Source: Paraburkholderia dinghuensis
GTDB taxonomy: Bacteria > Pseudomonadota > Gammaproteobacteria > Burkholderiales > Burkholderiaceae
Length of the DNA stretch: 64,000 nt
Reading direction: 5' to 3'
Assembly: GCF_003837865.1 (NCBI RefSeq)
Contig: NZ_RQIS01000010.1
Span: 186,001-250,000, forward strand
Part shown: positions 17,209 to 26,313 of the stretch, in pieces
Layout: each line of letters begins with the position of its first letter
How positions within the stretch are numbered: the first letter of the stretch is position 1
Program-made: the position numbers and the translations under genes
Notes under the pieces: generated by a model
Databases searched by the model: none
What the model was told of the DNA's origin: nothing
The model's input: the letters and a program-made list of their open reading frames with translations, nothing else

Positions 17209-18357
17209 TCAGTCCGCGCTGCGGCCGAGCGCGATGTAGCGCGCGAGATGATGATCCTCGTCGCCGAGCTGATGATCGATCATGACGAGGCGCTTCGCGT
17301 AGTGCGAGAGCGGCAGCTCCCAAGTCATTCCGATGCCGCCGTGCAGCTGGATCGACTCTTCGGCCACGCGTGCGCCGATGCGTCCAGTCGAGTATTTCGC
17401 CGCCGAGAGCGCGCGTTCGCGTTCGGCCCGCGGGGCGTCGATCGCCGCCGCCGCGTTGATGACCGACGAACGTGCCTGCTCGATTTCGAGCAGCAGGTCG
17501 GCCATGCGATGCTGCAGCGCCTGGAAGCTGCCGATCGGCACGCCGAACTGCTTGCGCGTGCGCAGGTAGTCGAGCGTGTAATCGCGCGTGACGTCCATCG
17601 CGCCCAACGCTTCGGCGGCGAGGGCTAGAAGGCCGTAGCCCGTCGCGTGTTCGAGCGTGGCGAAGCCTTGTCCTTCGACGCCGACGATCGCGTGAGCGTC
17701 GAGCATGACGTCGTCGAGTGTCACTTCGCCAGCACGTCCTCCGTCGATCTTGCGATAGCCGCGCACGCTCACGCCTTGCGCGTTGCGCGGAACGAGGAAG
17801 AGCGAGATGCCGGCTTCATCGAACTCGCCACCGGGAAGGTCGCATGAGGTGCGCGCGGAAACGAGCAGCAGGTCCGCTTGCTCCGCGTGCTGCACGACGC
17901 CCTTGGCGCCGTGCAGCACCCATTGGTCGCCGCGTTTCGTGGCGCGCGTCGTCACGCGCGACGCTTCGTAGTGCGAACCCGGTTCGTCGTGGGCGAGCGC
18001 AACGATCTGCGAGCCATCGATCAGCGCAGCGATCGTCTCCTGCTGCGCGGCGTTGCCCGCGTGGGCGAGCGCGCGTCCGACGATGAGCGTATCGAGGAAC
18101 GGTTCGACCACGAGGCCGCGTCCGAGCGATTCGAACACGACGGCCACGTCGAAGCCTTGGCCGCCGTATCCGCCGTGCGCTTCGTCGAACAGCGCGCCGA
18201 TCACGCCGAGTTCAGCAAAGCGGCGCCACATGTCGACGCTGAATCCTTCTGCCGAGCGCGCGATCTTGTCGCGTGTGTCGAATCCGTACTGCTCGGCGAT
18301 GAAGCGGTTGAGCGAATCCGCGAGCATCCGGCGGTCTTCGGTGTGCTGGAAATTCAT
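17209..18357 (-). CDS. Acyl-CoA dehydrogenase (pimeloyl-CoA dehydrogenase small-subunit type)
   Basis: This 382-residue protein is an acyl-CoA dehydrogenase with the divergent pattern of the small subunit of pimeloyl/dicarboxyl-CoA dehydrogenases: SLNRFIAEQYGFDTR, then LHGGIGMTWELPLSHYAKRL at the C-terminus. The usual IYEGTSE catalytic loop is not visible, so the partner subunit may hold the active site. It follows the large-subunit-like gene by 11 bp on the same strand, and with it and the bifunctional gene forms a beta-oxidation operon like pimFCD. The preferred chain length or dicarboxylate specificity is inferred. Confidence 0.85.
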   Translation of the reverse strand: MNFQHTEDRRMLADSLNRFIAEQYGFDTRDKIARSAEGFSVDMWRRFAELGVIGALFDEAHGGYGGQGFDVAVVFESLGRGLVVEPFLDTLIVGRALAHAGNAAQQETIAALIDGSQIVALAHDEPGSHYEASRVTTRATKRGDQWVLHGAKGVVQHAEQADLLLVSARTSCDLPGGEFDEAGISLFLVPRNAQGVSVRGYRKIDGGRAGEVTLDDVMLDAHAIVGVEGQGFATLEHATGYGLLALAAEALGAMDVTRDYTLDYLRTRKQFGVPIGSFQALQHRMADLLLEIEQARSSVINAAAAIDAPRAERERALSAAKYSTGRIGARVAEESIQLHGGIGMTWELPLSHYAKRLVMIDHQLGDEDHHLARYIALGRSAD

Positions 18358-18368
18358 GGCGTCGTCCT

Positions 18369-19565
18369 TTACAGACCGAGAATCATCTTCGAGATGATGT
18401 TCTTCTGAATTTCATTGGAGCCGCCGAAGATCGACAGCTTGCGGTTGTTGAAGTAGAGCGACGCGGCGCTCGCGGCTTCGTCCGGCCCGATGGGTTCGCC
18501 TGTGTAGCCGTCTTCGAGCGCTTCTTCGACGAACGGCGCCGCATACGGTCCCATCGCGCGACGCAGCAGCGACGAAATCTCCTGGCGGATCTCGGTGCCG
18601 CGAATCTTGAGCATCGAGCTTTCCGCGCCCGGCACGCCGCCGCCCGCCACGGCCGCGATCACGCGCAGGTTCGTGGTCTTCATGTTTTCCAGGTCGATTT
18701 CGACTTTCGCGAGGCGCGTGGCGAACTGCGGATCGTCTGCGAGCGGTTTGCCGTTGCGCGTGATCGTTTGCGCGGCGCGCTTCAGGCGCGCGAGCGCCGC
18801 GACGGAAAAGCCGACGCCCGCGATGTTCGTACGCTCGTAGGTGAGCAGATACTTCGCGTACGTCCAGCCCTTGTTTTCCTCGCCGACGAGATTTGCCACT
18901 GGCACGCGCACATCGGTGAAAAACACTTCGTTCACTTCGTGTTCGCCGTCGAGCGTGATGATGGGCCGCACTTCGATGCCCGGCGTGTTCATGTCGATCA
19001 GCAGGAAGCTGATGCCTTCCTGCTTGCGCACGTCGGTTGCCGTGCGCACGAGGCAGAAGATCATGTTCGCGTAGTGGCCGAGCGTGGTCCACGTCTTCTG
19101 GCCGTTCACGACGTAATGATCGCCGTCGCGAACAGCCGTAGTGCGCACCGCCGCGAGGTCCGAACCCGCGCCGGGCTCCGAATAGCCCTGACACCACCAG
19201 TCGGAGCCGTCGAGAATGCGCGGCAGCCAGTGGCGCTTCTGCGCTTCGCTGCCGTATTTGATGAGCACAGGCCCGAGCATGTTCACACCGAACGGCACGA
19301 TGCGCGGCGCGCCCGCAATCGCGCATTCGTTCTCGAAGATGAACTTCTGCACGGGGCTCCAGCCAGGGCCGCCGTACTCCTTCGGCCAGTGGTTCGCGAG
19401 CCAGCCTTTCTCGTTGAGCGTGGCGTGCCAGGTCGCCATGTCGTCGCGCGTGAGGCGGCGGCCGTTGCGCACCTTGTCGGCGATGCGCTGCGGCAGACGT
19501 TCGCGCAGAAAGTCCAGCACTTCGGCGCGGAAGGCTTCTTCTTCCGCTGTGAATTTCAGGTCCAT
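18369..19565 (-). CDS. Acyl-CoA dehydrogenase (pimeloyl-CoA dehydrogenase large-subunit type)
   Basis: This 398-residue protein begins MDLKFTAEEEAFRAEVLDFL and ends FGGSNEIQKNIISKMILGL, both typical of the large subunit of pimeloyl-CoA dehydrogenase-like enzymes. CQGYSEPGAGSDLA near residue 130 and VNGQKTWTTLGHYA near 155 are FAD/substrate-site motifs. It probably forms a heteromer with the neighbouring small-subunit-like protein and donates electrons to ETF. It lies 71 bp downstream of the bifunctional hydratase/dehydrogenase gene and is presumably cotranscribed. Confidence 0.88.
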   Translation of the reverse strand: MDLKFTAEEEAFRAEVLDFLRERLPQRIADKVRNGRRLTRDDMATWHATLNEKGWLANHWPKEYGGPGWSPVQKFIFENECAIAGAPRIVPFGVNMLGPVLIKYGSEAQKRHWLPRILDGSDWWCQGYSEPGAGSDLAAVRTTAVRDGDHYVVNGQKTWTTLGHYANMIFCLVRTATDVRKQEGISFLLIDMNTPGIEVRPIITLDGEHEVNEVFFTDVRVPVANLVGEENKGWTYAKYLLTYERTNIAGVGFSVAALARLKRAAQTITRNGKPLADDPQFATRLAKVEIDLENMKTTNLRVIAAVAGGGVPGAESSMLKIRGTEIRQEISSLLRRAMGPYAAPFVEEALEDGYTGEPIGPDEAASAASLYFNNRKLSIFGGSNEIQKNIISKMILGL

Positions 19566-19636
19566 GCTCGTCTCATCTCCTCACTGCGTCGGTTCACTGC
19601 GTCGCTTCATCGGGCGGGCCCGAAGGCCCGCCGTGT

Positions 19637-21772
19637 TCACGCCGATTGATCGAGGCTCGCGAAGTTCGCGCCGCGCTCCACCAGTTCGACGATGAGCGGC
19701 GACGGACGCCAGAACAGCGGGTCCTCCTTCGCGAACTCGCGGATGTCGGCCAGCACGTTCGCGAGGCCCACCATATCGGCGTACTTCATCGGGCCGCCGC
19801 GATAGCGCGGGAAGCCGTAGCCGTAGAGCAACGTCACGTCGACGTCGAGCGGGCGCAGCGCGATCTTTTCGTGCACGACGTTGGCGCCTTCGTTGATCAT
19901 CGCGGCCATGTAGCGGCGGATGATTTCTTCGTCTGTGAAGCTGCGCGGCTTGATGCCGGCGCGTTCGCGCTCGGCGGCGATGATCGCAACGACCTCCGGA
20001 TCGGGCGTGCCGGTGCGCGCACCTTCCGGGTAGAGGTAGAAGCCGCGGCCCGTCTTCTGTCCGAACCAGCTACGCTCGCAGAGGCGGTCGGCGATCTGCA
20101 CGTAGCGTGCGTTCGGATCGCGCGTCGCGGCGCGGCGCTTGCGCGAGGCCCAGCCGATGTCGCCGCCCGCGAGATCGATGACCTGGTACGGGCCCATCGG
20201 GAATCCGAAATCGCGCACGGCCTTGTCGATCTGATACGGCGAGGCGCCGTCTTCCATCACGTGATCGGCAGCCGCGCGATACACGGCGAGCAGGCGGTTG
20301 CCGATGAAGCCATCGCATACGCCCGCGCGCACGGGCACCTTGCGCATCTTCTTCGCGAGTTCGAAGGCCGTTGCGACGACGTCGGCCGTCACCTGCTTCG
20401 GCACCACGACTTCGAGGAGCTTCATGATGTTCGCGGGCGAGAAGAAGTGCAGACCGACGACATCCTGCGGTCGCGAGACGCTCGCGGCGATGGCGTCGAT
20501 GTCGAGATACGACGTGTTCGTGGCCAGCACGGCGCCCGGTTTGCAGACGCGGTCGAGTTCGGCAAAGACGGCCTGCTTGACGCTCATCTCTTCGAACACG
20601 GCTTCGATCACGAGATCGGTCTGCGCGAGCGCGTCGTACGAGGTGCTACCGGTGTAGCGGGCGAGGACCTGCGCCTTCGCGTCGGCCGTCATGCGGCCCT
20701 TCGCGATGAGGCCGTCGTAGACCTTCTCGACGTGCGCGCGCCCGCGTGCGAGCGAGGCGTCGTCGCGCTCGATCATCGTCACGGGCAGGCCCGCGTCGAG
20801 CGCCGCGACGGCGATGCCCGCACCCATCGTGCCGCCGCCGATCACGCCGATCGTGTTGATCGCGCGCGGCGTGGCGCTCTTCGTTTCGGGGGCTTTCTGC
20901 ACTTCGCGCTCGGCGAAGAACGCGTGCACGAGGCCCGCGCGCTGCGGGCTGTCGAGGCATTCGAGGAACTGCTTGCGCTCGAAACGCAGGCCGTCGTCGA
21001 ACGCGTTGTTCGACGCAGCGTTCAACGCAGCTTCGACGCAGTCGACGATCTTCATCGGCGAGAAGAGTCCGCGCGACTTCTTCGCCGTGTCGGTGCGTGC
21101 GGCGGCGATGGCGGCCTGCGCGGACTCGCGGTCGGCGAGACCTTGTGCGTCGCGGGTACGGCGGACCGGTGCATGCGCGGCGAGCAGTTCCTGCGCGTAG
21201 GCGAGGCCCTCTGCGAGGACGTCGTCGCTCGCGCCCACGCGGTCCACGAGGCCGAGCTTGAGCGCTTCCTGCGCGCTCGCATGGCGGCCGCTCAGGATCA
21301 GCGAGAGTGCCGCTTCGGCGCCGATCAGACGCGGCGTGCGCTGCGTGCCGCCCGCACCGGGCAAGAGACCCAGCTGGACTTCGGGCAGGCCGAGCTTCGC
21401 ACCCGGCACGGCGAGGCGGTAGTGCGCGCCGAGCGCGACTTCGAGCCCGCCGCCGAGCGCCGCGCCGTGGATCGCGGCGATCACCGGCTTGCGGCAAGCC
21501 TCGATGCGGTTGCAGACGTCGGGCAGCGCGGGCGGCTGCGGCGGCTTGCCGAACTCGCGGATATCGGCGCCCGCGATAAAGTTGCGCCCCGCGCCGACGA
21601 GCAGCACGGCCTCGACCGCATCGGTGGCGTCGGCGTGCTCGATCGCGGCGGCGAGGCCGCGGCGCACATCGACGCCCAGCGCGTTGACGGGCGGGTTGTC
21701 GATGGTGACGAGCAGCACTTTGCCGCGCAGTTCATACGAAACGGGGGAAGGATGGATGCTGTCGGATGCCAT
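19637..21772 (-). CDS. Bifunctional enoyl-CoA hydratase / 3-hydroxyacyl-CoA dehydrogenase
   Basis: This 711-residue FadB/PimF-like enzyme catalyses hydration of 2-enoyl-CoA and NAD-dependent oxidation of the 3-hydroxyacyl-CoA. The N-terminal crotonase domain has E111 (ALGGGLEVALG) and E131 (GLPEVQLG), the two catalytic glutamates. The dehydrogenase part has the NAD fold IGVIGGGTMGAGI near residue 310 and H442 in GLHFFSPANIMK. ATG 21772 was chosen because GGAG lies 9 nt upstream and the family begins here; the longer frame has no homology. It is first in the operon and divergent from a LysR regulator. Confidence 0.93.
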   Translation of the reverse strand: MASDSIHPSPVSYELRGKVLLVTIDNPPVNALGVDVRRGLAAAIEHADATDAVEAVLLVGAGRNFIAGADIREFGKPPQPPALPDVCNRIEACRKPVIAAIHGAALGGGLEVALGAHYRLAVPGAKLGLPEVQLGLLPGAGGTQRTPRLIGAEAALSLILSGRHASAQEALKLGLVDRVGASDDVLAEGLAYAQELLAAHAPVRRTRDAQGLADRESAQAAIAAARTDTAKKSRGLFSPMKIVDCVEAALNAASNNAFDDGLRFERKQFLECLDSPQRAGLVHAFFAEREVQKAPETKSATPRAINTIGVIGGGTMGAGIAVAALDAGLPVTMIERDDASLARGRAHVEKVYDGLIAKGRMTADAKAQVLARYTGSTSYDALAQTDLVIEAVFEEMSVKQAVFAELDRVCKPGAVLATNTSYLDIDAIAASVSRPQDVVGLHFFSPANIMKLLEVVVPKQVTADVVATAFELAKKMRKVPVRAGVCDGFIGNRLLAVYRAAADHVMEDGASPYQIDKAVRDFGFPMGPYQVIDLAGGDIGWASRKRRAATRDPNARYVQIADRLCERSWFGQKTGRGFYLYPEGARTGTPDPEVVAIIAAERERAGIKPRSFTDEEIIRRYMAAMINEGANVVHEKIALRPLDVDVTLLYGYGFPRYRGGPMKYADMVGLANVLADIREFAKEDPLFWRPSPLIVELVERGANFASLDQSA

Positions 21773-21893
21773 GTCTCGTGTCTCCAGAGGGCGGGCCCAG
21801 GGGCGCGCCGGGTGGCCGCCAGGTGATGGCCTGGTGGTGGGATGATCGCCCGATTGTGGGCTCGCCAAGGTTTATTGACAATTGCATTGGAGG

Positions 21894-21922
21894 TTGACAG
21901 ACTGTCAAAATATCCTTGACAG
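21894..21922. promoter_or_regulatory. Operator-like palindrome upstream of the LysR gene
   Basis: TTGACAG-A-CTGTCAA is a perfect 15-bp palindrome (21894-21908), followed by a third copy of the half-site TTGACAG at 21916-21922. A related TTGACA also occurs at 21875. It lies between the divergent LysR gene and the beta-oxidation operon, where LysR-type regulators bind. The half-sites also resemble sigma-70 -35 hexamers, so promoter and operator may overlap. Confidence 0.55.
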
Positions 21923-21932
21923 TGAGCCGGCC

Positions 21933-22841
21933 GTGGACGTCAACGCGCTAACCCTGCTGGTGGAGATCCTCGACGCGGGCAACCTGAGCGAGGCCGCGCG
22001 GCGGCTGAAGATGAGCCGCGCGAACGTCAGCTACCACCTCAACCACCTCGAAAAGTCGATCGGGCTGCAACTCGTGCGGCGCACCACGCGCCGCGTCGAG
22101 CCGACCGAGATCGGCCTGAAGCTCTACGAGCACGGCCGCGCGATCCAGAACGCGATCCTCGCCGCGCGCGAATCGGTCACGACGCTCGGGCAGACGCTGC
22201 AGGGCCGCGTGCGACTCTCGGTGCCGAGCGGCTATGGCCAGCTCGTGATGTCCGACTGGCTCATCGAATTCAAGCGGCTTTATCCGGGCATCGTGCTCGA
22301 TGTGATGTTCGAAAATCGCGTGGAAGACCTGATGCGCGACGAAGTCGACATCGCGGTGCGCGTGATGTCGGAGCCGCCGCAGAATCTCGTCGCGCGTGAC
22401 ATGGGGCTTGTGAAGTATGTGGCGTGCGCTTCGAAAGAGTGGGGAGAGACGCACGGCATGCCGCAACGGCTCGAGGATCTCGGCACTGCGCCCGTCATCA
22501 CGGCAGCCGTGGTGGGCAGGCAGTTGCGCCTCGCAGGCTATCTCGGCGATGCGCGGCATGAAGTTCTGCTGGAGCCGACGATCATTTCGGAGAACTTTCT
22601 TTTTCTGCGCCAGGCCGTTCTGGCCGGGTTGGGCGTGGGCATTCTGCCCGACTACGTGGTTCACGACGACCTGCGGCGCGGCGATGTCGTCACATCGCTC
22701 GATCCGTGGCGGCTCAGCATCTTCGGCACGCACATGTACATGCTCTATATGCCGAACCGCCATCACACGCGGGCGGCGTCCACCTTCATCGAGTTCGTGC
22801 TGGCGGAAGCGGGGAAGGCAGGGCGAGGGGCCGGCGCCTGA
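21933..22841 (+). CDS. LysR-family transcriptional regulator
   Basis: This 302-residue regulator has an N-terminal winged helix-turn-helix (LSEAARRLKMSRANVSYHLN, residues ~17-37) and a C-terminal periplasmic-binding-like effector domain beginning near residue 90 (GRVRLSVPSGYGQLVMSDWL). I chose GTG 21933 because LysR proteins start with this VNALTLLVEIL helix; an ATG at 21882 would put the palindromic operator inside the coding region. It is divergent from the pim-like beta-oxidation operon and probably controls it. It ends one base before the convergent toxin gene. Confidence 0.88.
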   Translation: MDVNALTLLVEILDAGNLSEAARRLKMSRANVSYHLNHLEKSIGLQLVRRTTRRVEPTEIGLKLYEHGRAIQNAILAARESVTTLGQTLQGRVRLSVPSGYGQLVMSDWLIEFKRLYPGIVLDVMFENRVEDLMRDEVDIAVRVMSEPPQNLVARDMGLVKYVACASKEWGETHGMPQRLEDLGTAPVITAAVVGRQLRLAGYLGDARHEVLLEPTIISENFLFLRQAVLAGLGVGILPDYVVHDDLRRGDVVTSLDPWRLSIFGTHMYMLYMPNRHHTRAASTFIEFVLAEAGKAGRGAGA

Positions 22842-22842
22842 A

Positions 22843-25800
22843 TCACGTTCCCTTATTTTGTGCCGTTGTGAAATCCGTTCGCCGTATATTTTTCACATCG
22901 TCGTCCCAAAGGGGATTGACCGGGAAATTGTAGCCGTAGTCCTTGGCTGCCTGCATCAGTTCCTTGAGTTCATTCTGGTTGTGGATAACGCAGATTTCGT
23001 CGAATTTTCCCATCTTGAAGGGCAGCGCGAACGTTGCCGGATAGTTGGCACTCGGGTCGGTCGCCGGACTTCCCGAATCAGCATTGTGGTGGACGACTTT
23101 CGCACGCGGCGCCTCGACATCCAGCATCAGATCATTGTTGATGACCGGAATCAGGTTGCGGATGCGCTCGGTGGCGTTGCCGATATCGGGGTCTTCATTT
23201 TGGTAGAACTTATTCGGATCGTCATAGGCGTCCTTCAGCGCAGGATTGATTCCGTCCGTATTCTTGTATCCATCGACGCGCTGCCGAAACACCTTGTGCG
23301 ACACGTCGGGTACCGGCAAATTGTCCTGGGGGCCGACGTCGCTGATATGGGGGGCGACGGCTAATAGATCGTAATCGGCGGTCAAGGGTTTTGCGCCGGG
23401 CGTGGTGGGGGCCAGCACCTCGATCGGCTTGCCTTCACTCGTGATAGTGAATCGATCTTCTCCCGGACCTTTAACGGGCGTTGCTTCGAAGTGGTATTCC
23501 TTTCCACTCGGCGCTGTGGCCGTAAAAAGACGAATCCCTTTTGCGTCGGGTTTCGACATCGCCGAGATGGCTCCGAACTGGTTAAGCGTTTTCAGCCTGC
23601 TCGTCGACAACTCCAGTGGCACCTTCACGACTTCCTTTTGTTGAAGGCTCTTCTGAACCTCCGCATTGAATTTGCCGATCCGTGCCGGTTCGACCCCTTC
23701 GAGTTTGCTGAAGTTTTGATCGACACAGATCAGCCCCGCCTGCGGTCCCCACGATGCGCTCTTCCCTTTGACATGGAAGCCTTTGGTTTCGTAGCCTTCT
23801 TCAATCAATCCGGTCGCAAACTTGTCGACAGGCCTGATGCCGATGATGGTGTTGTATCGATACGAAAGCTTCTGCAGTTTGGGCAAATCGCTAACGACGA
23901 CGCCAGTTTCGTCTTCTAATTTTGACGCCATCTTTTCGAGTCGCGCGGGATAGTCGGCCGACGTCGGGGCGGGCAGATTTTCCTTTCGAATATGAAGATC
24001 ACGCTCGGCTACGCTTGCAGCGCTGGGCGTAATCGACTGTGGGTTGGGCACAGGTTCGGCGTCGATATAGGGTAGATCCAGATTCTTGCCAAAGGCGTGC
24101 TGATTTTTCGGCTTGGTCGAACTGATCTTGGGGGCAGCATTGATTTGCTGAGGCGGCTGAAACGCGAATTCGCTAGTTTGCGAATCGTATCGCCATCTTG
24201 AACCCGAGGCGCCGGAGGAACTCCACATCGAAGGCGATTTGCCAGCGGCCAGTTCTGCATCGCTTGACGCGAGATCGTGCATCAGTTGCAGGGTCGATAC
24301 GACCGCTGCGACATTGCCCCCTCTGCGATCCTCCGCCGTCATGCCGTGGGCGCTGTCATAAGCCCCGAAAACAATATTGCCCAGGTCACCGATCCCCGGC
24401 AGGTAGGCGAATGTGTTGCCCCATAATTCCTTTGTCCATTTCCAGTTTTGCTCATCGGAGCCGAACACCTGTGTCTGGTCTGTCCATTTGGCGTTTTTCG
24501 CGTTGACGGCCTGGTATTGGGCGGCGATGCTGGAGTCTTTGTCGTCGCCGGAACCCGACGTCAAATTGCCGCACTTCAACTGATACTCACTGCTTCGCGC
24601 TCCGGTGTAATTAAAAAGTTCTCTGACTGGAATGTCTCGGTCGGCAACGAGACTTTTGTGGCCGGGGTACGTCGTATCGTTACCCGCAATCAAATTGTCG
24701 AGGACATCATCTGCCTTCGGCCAATGGGCATCCAGTCCGCCTTGTCTGTCGCTGGCGTTGAAACTCTGACGCACGCTGTCGCTGTTTCTCTGGGCCCATT
24801 TCGCAAAATCGCCGTCCCCTTTGATTTCGCTGACGGTGCCTCTATTCAGGTCGATCATCAAGCCCTTGTTGGGGCGATTCTCGTTGTTTGCGTCATAGGG
24901 CGTGTACGGAATAAACGCGTGTCCTGCTAGTGGATAGCCATATACGTTGGGCACGATAATCTGCCCGGCATGGTCCAATGTCCGACCGATGGCCTGCTGC
25001 CCTTCGGGGCTTAATTGCCTGAAAGCCGTCTCGTCGGACCGCAGGCTTTGCAGCGTCGCCTGCGTACTGAATGCATCGGCTTTGCCGGAGCGCGCAGCGA
25101 GGATTCCCGAAGGATCCCGCATCGGCGCCGCCACGTTTTGTTCCCAATGAGACTGTAGCGTTTTACCAATGGACTCCAGATCGTTGACCTTCGCTTGATC
25201 CGCGGGGGCCATCTTCATGGACTCGAAATTGACGACGCCGCCTCGTGCCGGCTCGTCGTGCTTGAGCACGCCCGCGGCAACTTCCCATGCCTTATAGGTG
25301 CGTTCGGTGCTGTCGGTCAACGTTTCCGGGTGGCCAATTCCTGTGTAGTGGTTAAACCGCACTTTGACATCTGCATCGGGGGAATAACCGGCAGCCAGCA
25401 AACCACCGCGGAAATAACCCGATGGTGTCGTGAACGGTCGAGCGTTCAGGAATTTGATGTTTCTTTCCGCTTCGGTGCCGCTTTCCACATTGGCGATCTG
25501 CGTTTTCACGCGGTCGCTATAGGCCGCTACACGTTGTTCGCGTTGCTGCAGGGAGCTGTTCGCATCGGGCGACGACGCGGTGTTCGCACCGAAGATGGTG
25601 GACGTCGGGGTAGGGCCGAGGTTAGGCGCGGGAGTCGAACGCGCCTGCGAATCGGGTGTTCGCTGCTCCGAAGCAGTGGCGCGCTGTTTTGCACCAGGGG
25701 AGCCGGAAGACGCAACTGGAGCGTTGCCTGCACGAGGTCCGTTGGCTGGCGCAGTCGCGGACACGGGCGTGACGGGCGGATTTTCGCGCGCCGGAGCGTT

Positions 25801-25845
25801 AGACAGGTCGTAGGTTTGATGCGGAGTTACGTTATCGACTTGCAT
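22843..25845 (-). CDS. ExoY/CyaA/edema-factor-like nucleotidyl cyclase toxin
   Basis: This 1000-residue protein starts at ATG 25845 (GGAG 8 nt upstream). Residues 1-~110 are Pro/Ala/Ser-rich and probably disordered; no Sec signal is visible. Residues ~110-600 form an unassigned module (PSGYFRGGLLAAGYSPDADV; YKAWEVAAGVLKHDEP). Residues ~640-990 match class II adenylyl cyclase toxins: ETKGFHVKGKSASWGPQAGL aligns with the CyaA segment holding K58 and K65 (here K688, K695), LTADYDLLAVAPH with the metal-binding D188/D190 (here D824, D826), and VVHHNADSGSP supplies H920 for H298. The product would make cAMP or another cyclic nucleotide inside a eukaryotic cell once activated by a host factor. Base composition is AT-richer than its neighbours, suggesting transfer. 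No secretion genes or chaperone adjoin it. Confidence 0.88.
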   Translation of the reverse strand: MQVDNVTPHQTYDLSNAPARENPPVTPVSATAPANGPRAGNAPVASSGSPGAKQRATASEQRTPDSQARSTPAPNLGPTPTSTIFGANTASSPDANSSLQQREQRVAAYSDRVKTQIANVESGTEAERNIKFLNARPFTTPSGYFRGGLLAAGYSPDADVKVRFNHYTGIGHPETLTDSTERTYKAWEVAAGVLKHDEPARGGVVNFESMKMAPADQAKVNDLESIGKTLQSHWEQNVAAPMRDPSGILAARSGKADAFSTQATLQSLRSDETAFRQLSPEGQQAIGRTLDHAGQIIVPNVYGYPLAGHAFIPYTPYDANNENRPNKGLMIDLNRGTVSEIKGDGDFAKWAQRNSDSVRQSFNASDRQGGLDAHWPKADDVLDNLIAGNDTTYPGHKSLVADRDIPVRELFNYTGARSSEYQLKCGNLTSGSGDDKDSSIAAQYQAVNAKNAKWTDQTQVFGSDEQNWKWTKELWGNTFAYLPGIGDLGNIVFGAYDSAHGMTAEDRRGGNVAAVVSTLQLMHDLASSDAELAAGKSPSMWSSSGASGSRWRYDSQTSEFAFQPPQQINAAPKISSTKPKNQHAFGKNLDLPYIDAEPVPNPQSITPSAASVAERDLHIRKENLPAPTSADYPARLEKMASKLEDETGVVVSDLPKLQKLSYRYNTIIGIRPVDKFATGLIEEGYETKGFHVKGKSASWGPQAGLICVDQNFSKLEGVEPARIGKFNAEVQKSLQQKEVVKVPLELSTSRLKTLNQFGAISAMSKPDAKGIRLFTATAPSGKEYHFEATPVKGPGEDRFTITSEGKPIEVLAPTTPGAKPLTADYDLLAVAPHISDVGPQDNLPVPDVSHKVFRQRVDGYKNTDGINPALKDAYDDPNKFYQNEDPDIGNATERIRNLIPVINNDLMLDVEAPRAKVVHHNADSGSPATDPSANYPATFALPFKMGKFDEICVIHNQNELKELMQAAKDYGYNFPVNPLWDDDVKNIRRTDFTTAQNKGT

Positions 25846-26045
25846 TTCTCGATCTCCGTAGTTGGATCGTAATCGAGTATCGATTCGCCGCGCATAACCG
25901 TGGGGATACCTGAGTGTATGCAGGCAAAGGGGGCGGGCGGCAATCCTGAACGCGGACATCGTTCGCACGCGCGGCGACGTCGAGAAACTCAAACACCATC
26001 CCGCTGACCTCCACTAAACCACGCCTGCCATGCCGCACGCCCGCG

Positions 26046-26061
26046 CCGTATGTTCATACGG
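26046..26061. promoter_or_regulatory. 16-bp palindrome, candidate operator
   Basis: CCGTATG-TT-CATACGG is a perfect inverted repeat with 7-bp arms and a 2-nt spacer. It sits between the toxin start (200 bp away) and the multicopper gene start (252 bp away). No cognate regulator is identified. Confidence 0.4.
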
Positions 26062-26100
26062 TACGCGCCGCGACACCCGCCTCGATCAACCCGCGAACGT

Positions 26101-26115
26101 CCCGCACGTTGCGGG
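26101..26115. promoter_or_regulatory. Short inverted repeat upstream of multicopper locus
   Basis: CCCGCA-CGT-TGCGGG is a perfect 6-bp inverted repeat with a 3-nt loop, 199 bp before the first multicopper gene. It could be an operator or a small RNA hairpin; evidence is only the symmetry. Confidence 0.25.
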
Positions 26116-26313
26116 TTCCCGCACTCGCACCGTATTCGCATCACGCGTAGGCACGTCCCCTACCGCAAGTGTAGGAGGGTGACCCATCCACTCCTTCGTC
26201 GCGCGCAACCACAATTCGTGCAGGGCCGTGTTCGGTCTGGCCGCGGCGTGTCGGCGTGGCAGCAACGGCAAGATAGTTGACGTTGTGTCCGCCGCCCGCG
26301 GGGAGGAGGTCAT

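Larger units (their letters stand above)
25846..26313. other. Divergent intergenic region with two palindromes
   Basis: These 468 bases separate the divergent cyclase toxin and first multicopper gene. No gene is supported. Two inverted repeats are listed separately. I looked for a PIP/hrpII-type box (two TTCG separated by 16 nt) before the toxin and found none. Confidence 0.5.

Noticed and set aside
19646..21826. 726-codon open frame on the plus strand
   Set aside because: It is the mirror of the bifunctional hydratase/dehydrogenase gene and has the Arg/Asp/Ala/His composition of a GC-bias shadow.
25846..26050. Possible hrpII/PIP box before the cyclase toxin
   Set aside because: The expected pair of TTCG-type boxes with 16-nt spacing was not found on the minus strand, so type III regulation is not supported by sequence.
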